From assembly GCA_016931785.1 (NCBI GenBank), contig JAFGED010000019.1, positions 1 to 35,299 of the forward strand: 35,299 nucleotides of DNA, given 5' to 3'. The DNA comes from Anaerolineae bacterium. Lineage in GTDB: Bacteria; Chloroflexota; Anaerolineae; B4-G1. This document shows, piece by piece, positions 30,728-35,299 of this stretch; position 1 is the stretch's first letter; the number at the start of each line of letters is the position of its first letter. The notes under the pieces were generated by a model, which ran no database searches, was not told the origin of the DNA, and worked only from the letters and a program-made list of their open reading frames with translations. The position numbers were made by a program, and so were the translations under genes.

Positions 30728-33700
30728 GTGATAAAGCGAAAAATGCTCATTGTTGGGATGATCGTGCTGGTGTTGTTGCTCGGCACGGGGTACGTGCTGG
30801 CGCAGACGGCGCAGCCTGCCGTGCCTTTGGCTGTGGACACGGCTACGATGGCAGATGCCGCGTCGGTACCTCAACCGACCGGCGGGTTTGCCGATGGTGG
30901 GGATTTCCTCGTCTCTGCCGAGGGCCTCGACGAGGCGGGGGCAGCCATAACCTGGAACGAGGACGATGACGAATATTTGGTCGTGTGGTATACCTTGGAT
31001 GAGGACTTTTTTGGTGCGACCCAGATGTATATCCGCGGTCGCATCTACTCGGCCCAGGGGGTGCCCCAGGGGGAACCATTTGATATATCCACAGGTGATG
31101 ATAGGAGGTTTGATGCCAGTGTGGCCTACAGCCCGGCGGCCGGCGAGTACCTGGTCGTGTGGTTCGATGATGAGACCGACCAGGTGCGCGGTCAGCGGGT
31201 GGGCGCCGATGGCAGCTTGTTGGATAACGCCTCGACGTCGGAGGATGAGGCGGACCCCGGCGTGAGTTTTGCCGTTTCGCCCTCGGACGAGCTTGGAAGA
31301 GACCCGAGTGTGGCGTACAACCCTGTGACCGACGAGTACCTGGTTGCCTGGGAGGGGACGGATTCGGGGACTGGGAGGAAGGAAATCAGAGGGCAGCTAG
31401 TGGATGCCGATGGTTTCCTATTGGGTGGCATGATCGACATAGCCACACCATACAATTCCGGCTGGCGTGGCTATCCCGATGTTGCCTACAACGGTGTGCG
31501 GGATGAATACTTGGTGGTGTGGGGTGGCAATGAGGGCGTTCATGGAGGAACTCACGTCTATGGTCAGCGAGTGGACGCCGATGGGACCCTGCTGGATAAC
31601 CCGGGAACGCCGGAGGACGAGTCACATCCGACAACGGGTTTCATCGTCTATACCGGCACCCTGGTGACCAACGACGTTGCCGTGGCCCATCACGCCCAAG
31701 CCGACGAGTACCTGGTGTTGTGGACACATAGCCAATATCTCCGCGGACGGGTGGTGGATGGTAACGGTGACTTGCTAGATGTCGCCGATACACCCGAGGA
31801 TGAGAGCGATCCCGCTGTCGATTTCTTCGTCGCCAGTAAGCTTGGGCAGATCACGTCATCTGACGTGGTGTACAATCCCACGGTTCGCCAGTACCTGGTG
31901 GTGTGGGCTGACGATCGTAATTCGGGCTATGAATCTATTTACGATATCTATGGCCTGCGTATGGGGGCCGGGGGCGTCAAGGCCCCTCAGGGGGAGTTTG
32001 CGATCTCGCGGGCCGCGGATGACCAGATGCGTCCAGCCGTGGCCTATAGCACCGACTCGAATCAGTACTTGGTGGTGTGGAACGACAAACGCAACAACGG
32101 TGAGGATGGGGAGGTCTACGGCCAGCGGGTGTGGTGGCCGGGGCTGCTGCTGGGGCACAATTTTGGCATCACGTCGGCATCCCTCTCGCAGACCTATCCC
32201 GCCGTGGCTTACAACCACCGCTACCACGAGTACCTGGCGGTGTGGGCCGACGAGCGGAACGGGAACGCCGATATCTATGGCCAGCGCTACGACAGGGACG
32301 GCATCCCTCTGGGGAGCAACTTTGTCATTCGCCAGGAGGCCGGCGACCAGCTTTACCCGGACGTGGCCTATAATTCGATCGACAACGAGTACCTGGTGGT
32401 TTGGTCTGATAGTGACGACGACACCGTCGAGTGGAGGAGGCTCAGCGCCCTGGGGACGGGGCTGGATTCAGGCCGGGTCTATACCGGCGTCGGCAAACAG
32501 GCCTGTCCCGCCGTGGCCTATAACTCGAATGTCTCCCACGGCGATTACATCGTCGTTTTCGATATGCAGGAAGCGGGCGGGACATACAAAGTGCTGGCGG
32601 CCCATCTCGATGCCGAGGGCAACGTGGCGCCGGTCTATTACTCGGCTTCATCCTCGGCCAGTAATCTGGCGTATCCAGACATCGTCTACAATGATATCAC
32701 CAACGAGTACATGGTCGTGTGGCAGAATCTGGCCGGCAACCAGGGGGATATCTGGGGGCGGCGCGTGGACCCCATCGGCGTGCAGGTCGGCGCCGAGTTC
32801 GTCATCGGGCAGGCTGCCGATACGCAAGGATTCCCCGCCATTGCCTGGAACGACAACGCCAACGAGTACCTGGTGGTGTGGTACGACTATCGCACCGAGG
32901 CTACTACCGGCACCGATATCTACGGCCGGCGGGTGGGGGCCGCCAGCAACGTGCTGGGCAGCGACTTTATCATCTCCAGCGCGGCCGGGGCCACCGACCA
33001 ACTGCACCCCGCTGTCATCTATGTCCAGTCGGCGGACCGCTACCGCGTGGTGTGGGACGATGACCGCGATAGCGCCTCCAAGGGGACGGGATACGATATC
33101 CGCGGGCGGTGGGTCACGTCTGCCGGGGCCGTGGTGGGGACCTTTGACGATATCATCATTCGCCAGATTGGCTGGCAGCGGTACCCGGCCATCGTATACT
33201 CCGAGGCTTTCGATCGGGCGCTCACCGTGTGGCACGATGGCCGCAGCGGTGTGGAGTACGATGTCTATGGCACCTTTAGCGCCCTCGATACAGAAGCGCC
33301 CACGGCGCGCTTTACGGTGGACGATCGCTGGGGGGAGGAGGGGGACGAGTTCGTGTTCAACGCCTGGCCCAGCACCGACGCGCCTGGCGGCACGCCTCGC
33401 GGAGAGTTGATGGTGCGCTGGGATCTTAACAGCGACGGCACCTGGGAGACGGAGTACAGCTTCCAGAAGTACATCACCAGGACAGTCAATACGGCGGGTA
33501 TCTATACGATCACGTTGGAGGTACGGGATTTCGCCTGGTACACAGACACTATTTCGTACCCCATCGTGGTGCTGCCTGCTGGCACGCCGGACATGGCCCC
33601 AGGCGCTCAACTGGCGGTGACGGCTCAGCCTACGGCCACGCTGACGATCAGCCCGACCTATGGCGTCGCCGGTACGAGCTTTGCGTTCGATGCCTCTGGC

Positions 33701-34198
33701 TCCGCGGGTGATGGAAACATCACCGCACGCTGGGACTGGGAGAACGACGGCGAGTTCGACACCGCGTTCGACACGGTGTTGACGGCCACGCACGTCTATA
33801 CCGTCGCCGGCGACTATACGGCCCGCGTCGAGGTATACGATGACAGCAGCGGGCTCAGCCACGCTGCGCTGGGCAACATCACCGTGCTTGCGGGGACGCC
33901 CGTCAGCCTGACGGTATTGCCCAAACCGGTGGATGCAGTGGGGGGCGAGCAGGTCGATTTCCGCGCCACGGGTTGGGATGTCTACGGCAACAAGATCCTG
34001 GACCCGGCCGTGACCTGGTCTGTGACCGATAGCGCTGCCGGCGATATCGATAGCACCGGCGTCTTTACGGCGGGTCTACAGGTGGGCATCTACGAGGATG
34101 TCGTCCTGGCGCAGAGCGGCGTGGTAAGTGACACGGCCTCGGTGACGGTGTTCTGGCCACAGCAAGTGTACCTGCCGCTGGTGATAAGGGATCCCTAG
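30728..34198 (+). CDS. Large secreted repeat/PKD-domain protein
   Basis: 1156 residues from GTG 30728, with GGGGAGG 7 nt upstream. A Sec signal peptide (VIKRKMLIVGMIVLVLLLGTGYVLA) is followed by 14 repeats of about 45-75 residues, each with a Y-N/D-x-E-Y-L-V-V-W core, most also a D-x-R/G turn and a 'GxR' strand. Fourteen would fit two seven-bladed beta-propellers. Then come two PKD-like domains (about 860-950 and 970-1065; 'WDLNSDGTWET', 'WDWENDGEFDT') and a bacterial-Ig-like domain. It ends QQVYLPLVIRDP, a tail I associate with exported Chloroflexota proteins. Likely an extracellular adhesion or polymer-binding protein. No catalytic motif seen. Confidence 0.85.
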   Translation: MIKRKMLIVGMIVLVLLLGTGYVLAQTAQPAVPLAVDTATMADAASVPQPTGGFADGGDFLVSAEGLDEAGAAITWNEDDDEYLVVWYTLDEDFFGATQMYIRGRIYSAQGVPQGEPFDISTGDDRRFDASVAYSPAAGEYLVVWFDDETDQVRGQRVGADGSLLDNASTSEDEADPGVSFAVSPSDELGRDPSVAYNPVTDEYLVAWEGTDSGTGRKEIRGQLVDADGFLLGGMIDIATPYNSGWRGYPDVAYNGVRDEYLVVWGGNEGVHGGTHVYGQRVDADGTLLDNPGTPEDESHPTTGFIVYTGTLVTNDVAVAHHAQADEYLVLWTHSQYLRGRVVDGNGDLLDVADTPEDESDPAVDFFVASKLGQITSSDVVYNPTVRQYLVVWADDRNSGYESIYDIYGLRMGAGGVKAPQGEFAISRAADDQMRPAVAYSTDSNQYLVVWNDKRNNGEDGEVYGQRVWWPGLLLGHNFGITSASLSQTYPAVAYNHRYHEYLAVWADERNGNADIYGQRYDRDGIPLGSNFVIRQEAGDQLYPDVAYNSIDNEYLVVWSDSDDDTVEWRRLSALGTGLDSGRVYTGVGKQACPAVAYNSNVSHGDYIVVFDMQEAGGTYKVLAAHLDAEGNVAPVYYSASSSASNLAYPDIVYNDITNEYMVVWQNLAGNQGDIWGRRVDPIGVQVGAEFVIGQAADTQGFPAIAWNDNANEYLVVWYDYRTEATTGTDIYGRRVGAASNVLGSDFIISSAAGATDQLHPAVIYVQSADRYRVVWDDDRDSASKGTGYDIRGRWVTSAGAVVGTFDDIIIRQIGWQRYPAIVYSEAFDRALTVWHDGRSGVEYDVYGTFSALDTEAPTARFTVDDRWGEEGDEFVFNAWPSTDAPGGTPRGELMVRWDLNSDGTWETEYSFQKYITRTVNTAGIYTITLEVRDFAWYTDTISYPIVVLPAGTPDMAPGAQLAVTAQPTATLTISPTYGVAGTSFAFDASGSAGDGNITARWDWENDGEFDTAFDTVLTATHVYTVAGDYTARVEVYDDSSGLSHAALGNITVLAGTPVSLTVLPKPVDAVGGEQVDFRATGWDVYGNKILDPAVTWSVTDSAAGDIDSTGVFTAGLQVGIYEDVVLAQSGVVSDTASVTVFWPQQVYLPLVIRDP

Positions 34199-34223
34199 AG
34201 AGGGATATACGATCTAGATCTTG

Positions 34224-34276
34224 CCCTCCGAGGCTGCGCGAATCTGCGGTTCGCTTAAAGCTTCGGAGGGTTCTGT
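34224..34276 (+). terminator. Terminator after the secreted-protein gene
   Basis: CCCTCCGAGGC (34224-34234) pairs with GCTTCGGAGGG (34260-34270, one G-T) and encloses a smaller GCGAA/TTCGC hairpin (34238-34254). TTCTGTATTCTT follows. It is 26 nt after the stop codon. Confidence 0.75.
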
Positions 34277-34280
34277 ATTC

Positions 34281-34308
34281 TTGCCGCAATCCTCTGCGCG
34301 AGTATACT
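34281..34308 (+). promoter_or_regulatory. Promoter of the lipoprotein gene
   Basis: TTGCCG (34281-34286), a 16-nt spacer and TATACT (34303-34308). The gene's SD, AGGAGG (34331-34336), is 7 nt before ATG 34344. Confidence 0.6.
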
Positions 34309-34343
34309 GGGGGCATAACGCTCACTCGTGAGGAGGCATCGCT

Positions 34344-34988
34344 ATGAAGAAACAGAATCTGCGCTTGGGCACGCTTGTTTTTGCGACGTTGATGTTGTTG
34401 ATCGCGGCTCTGGCCTGCAACCCACCTGGGGCCGGTTCGACGGTCGTGCCCCCGGATACGGTGCCCCCCTTTCGTCCCGGCGGTGAGGCGACTGAATCCC
34501 CGCCGGCTGAGTCGACCGTGCCCGCTACGGCCGCGGTGGTGGAGACACCGTCCGGCGGTGGCGGGTCGGGGCCGAGCTTGGTGATCACTGACGTGACGCT
34601 CAGTACGAATACCCCCGCGGCAGGCGGCTGGGTCGTCGTGGATGTCACCATCCAGAACCAGGGCGGAGCGGCGGCCAATGATTTCGAGCTGGTGCTGATC
34701 CCGCACTACGGCTGGGGGCCGCCCAACCCCGCCGGATATGAGACGCTGCCGAGTATCGCTCCTGGCGCGACGCACACAGTGAACTTTTCGCCGGGCGTTC
34801 TGTATTCAGACGTAGGCACCTTCACCCTGCGGGTGCTGGTGACGGACGATTTGTACGCGACCGGCAACCCCGATTCGACGGGGGGTGGCGGCGATATTTG
34901 GGACGAGACGGTCACGGTGGGGGGGGGGATAGGGCTGATCATGTGCTGTCGGAGCTCGTCGTGCCATAGATCACACCCCGAGTTTTGA
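34344..34988 (+). CDS. Lipoprotein with CARDB-like domain, 3' end in doubt
   Basis: 214 residues as read. The signal peptide ends in a good lipobox, LIAALAC, so Cys25 is likely lipidated. A Pro/Thr/Ser-rich linker follows to about residue 75, then a CARDB-type beta-sandwich (SLVITDVTLSTNTPAAGGWVVVDVTIQNQGGAAANDFELVLIP...FTLRVLVTDD). A surface protein with an adhesion or assembly role is likely. The last ~20 residues follow a run of ten G and look unnatural (IGLIMCCRSSSCHRSHPEF). In the next frame the ending would be DRADHVLSELVVP and stop, which looks more protein-like. One G more or less therefore changes the C-terminus. Confidence 0.8.
   Translation: MKKQNLRLGTLVFATLMLLIAALACNPPGAGSTVVPPDTVPPFRPGGEATESPPAESTVPATAAVVETPSGGGGSGPSLVITDVTLSTNTPAAGGWVVVDVTIQNQGGAAANDFELVLIPHYGWGPPNPAGYETLPSIAPGATHTVNFSPGVLYSDVGTFTLRVLVTDDLYATGNPDSTGGGGDIWDETVTVGGGIGLIMCCRSSSCHRSHPEF
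34919..34928 (+). repeat. Poly-G tract (10 G) inside the lipoprotein gene
   Basis: An uninterrupted run of ten G, 60 nt before the present stop. The three reading frames after it give three different ends, one stopping almost at once (GGATAG). It could be a slippage site or an assembly error. Confidence 0.85.
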
Positions 34989-34996
34989 CCCACAAA

Positions 34997-35041
34997 CAGC
35001 CAAGCCGACTCCCGTTCGCCGGGAGTCGGCTCTTGTGGCTG
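34997..35041. repeat. Compound hairpin after the lipoprotein gene
   Basis: AGCCGACTCCCG (35003-35014) and CGGGAGTCGGCT (35020-35031) pair perfectly, extended outward by CAGCCA/TGGCTG (34997-35002/35036-35041) across a 4-nt bulge. GTAAG follows. It probably ends the lipoprotein transcript. Confidence 0.7.
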
Positions 35042-35118
35042 TAAGTCGTGCAGGGCAACGAAGTGAGAAACGATCCCCTCGCCCTCTCGAAGGCAGGGAA
35101 TACGATCGTTCTTCTATG

Positions 35119-35241
35119 GGGAAAAGCCATTCACCCCCACCGCTTGCGGTGGGGGTGAATGGCAAAGCGGGGGATTTGGGAGCGGCAGCCCCCAAGGGCT
35201 TTTCCCTTAAGAAGCCCCGGCGCTTTGCGCCGGGGAGCTTC
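35119..35241. mobile_element. Palindrome cluster resembling an IS200/IS605-type relic
   Basis: Three nested or adjacent inverted repeats: GGGAAAAGCC/GGCTTTTCCC (35119-35128/35197-35206), a perfect 18-bp stem (35126-35143/35146-35163) and GAAGCCCCGGCGC-TTT-GCGCCGGGG with a closing AGCTTC (35211-35241). The last hairpin has the look of IS200/IS605 right ends (AAGCCCC... hairpin ...GGGGAGCTTCA). No transposase or TnpB is present in the window, so it would be a non-autonomous or solo end. The window stops 58 nt later, and 35242-35299 shows nothing else I can name. Confidence 0.45.
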
Positions 35242-35299
35242 ACTGGATTGTTAGCGCGACGACGAGCACGCTACCCTGATAGCCCGGGTTGTTGCGAAA

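Noticed and set aside
31779-33862. Long alternative frames on both strands
   Set aside because: They overlap the secreted repeat protein and repeat with its period, so they are frame-shifted shadows of it.

Overview
The window is a GC-rich bacterial chromosome segment carrying one integrated mobile element. The host genes (a Ser/Thr kinase with a C-terminal DNRLRE-type domain, an FHA/winged-helix regulator, SH3-rich glycosidase-like and PKD-domain secreted proteins, and a secreted protein ending in an LPLVIR-type tail) are the mix I associate with Chloroflexota, probably an Anaerolineae-like lineage. That is an inference from gene style; no rRNA or other phylogenetic marker gene is present.

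Left flank (1-7024): a sugar-nucleotide epimerase, a membrane PAS histidine kinase, a 3-methyladenine DNA glycosylase, a 957-residue protein with two TIM-barrel-like regions around three SH3-like repeats, and a tRNA-Thr(UGU) gene with a near-consensus promoter. The tRNA-Thr was probably followed originally by tRNA-Tyr.

Mobile element (7025-23391, about 16.3 kb): it is bounded by a perfect 40-bp direct repeat of the 5' half of tRNA-Tyr(GUA). All its recognised genes point rightward. In order they are: three small excisionase-like HTH proteins around an operator-rich promoter; small unknown proteins and a PD-(D/E)XK nuclease; a ParM-like actin and a ParR-like ribbon-helix-helix protein; two membrane proteins; an FtsK/TraB-like dsDNA translocase translationally coupled to a tyrosine recombinase; a primase-polymerase/SF3 helicase followed by a perfect 25-bp inverted repeat (candidate origin); a zinc-finger/sigma-region-4-like regulator; SSB; a possible small terminase, a large terminase and two unknown proteins; and a second tyrosine recombinase beside the intact tRNA-Tyr. 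No portal, capsid or tail gene is present, and no relaxase or type IV secretion gene. The element combines plasmid-type replication, segregation and dimer resolution with a phage DNA-packaging motor, and matches no standard class I can name. It also appears to supply a new promoter for the tRNA gene it split.

Right flank (23435-35299): a tRNA terminator, a cluster of very long perfect hairpins, a small unknown gene, a leftward operon (alpha/beta hydrolase, topA, GNAT acetyltransferase, response-regulator receiver), then a rightward pair (Ser/Thr kinase and FHA-winged-helix regulator), a large secreted protein with 14 degenerate repeats (suggesting two seven-bladed propellers) plus PKD domains, a CARDB-type lipoprotein with a poly-G tract near its 3' end, and a palindrome-rich end resembling a non-autonomous IS200/IS605 relic.
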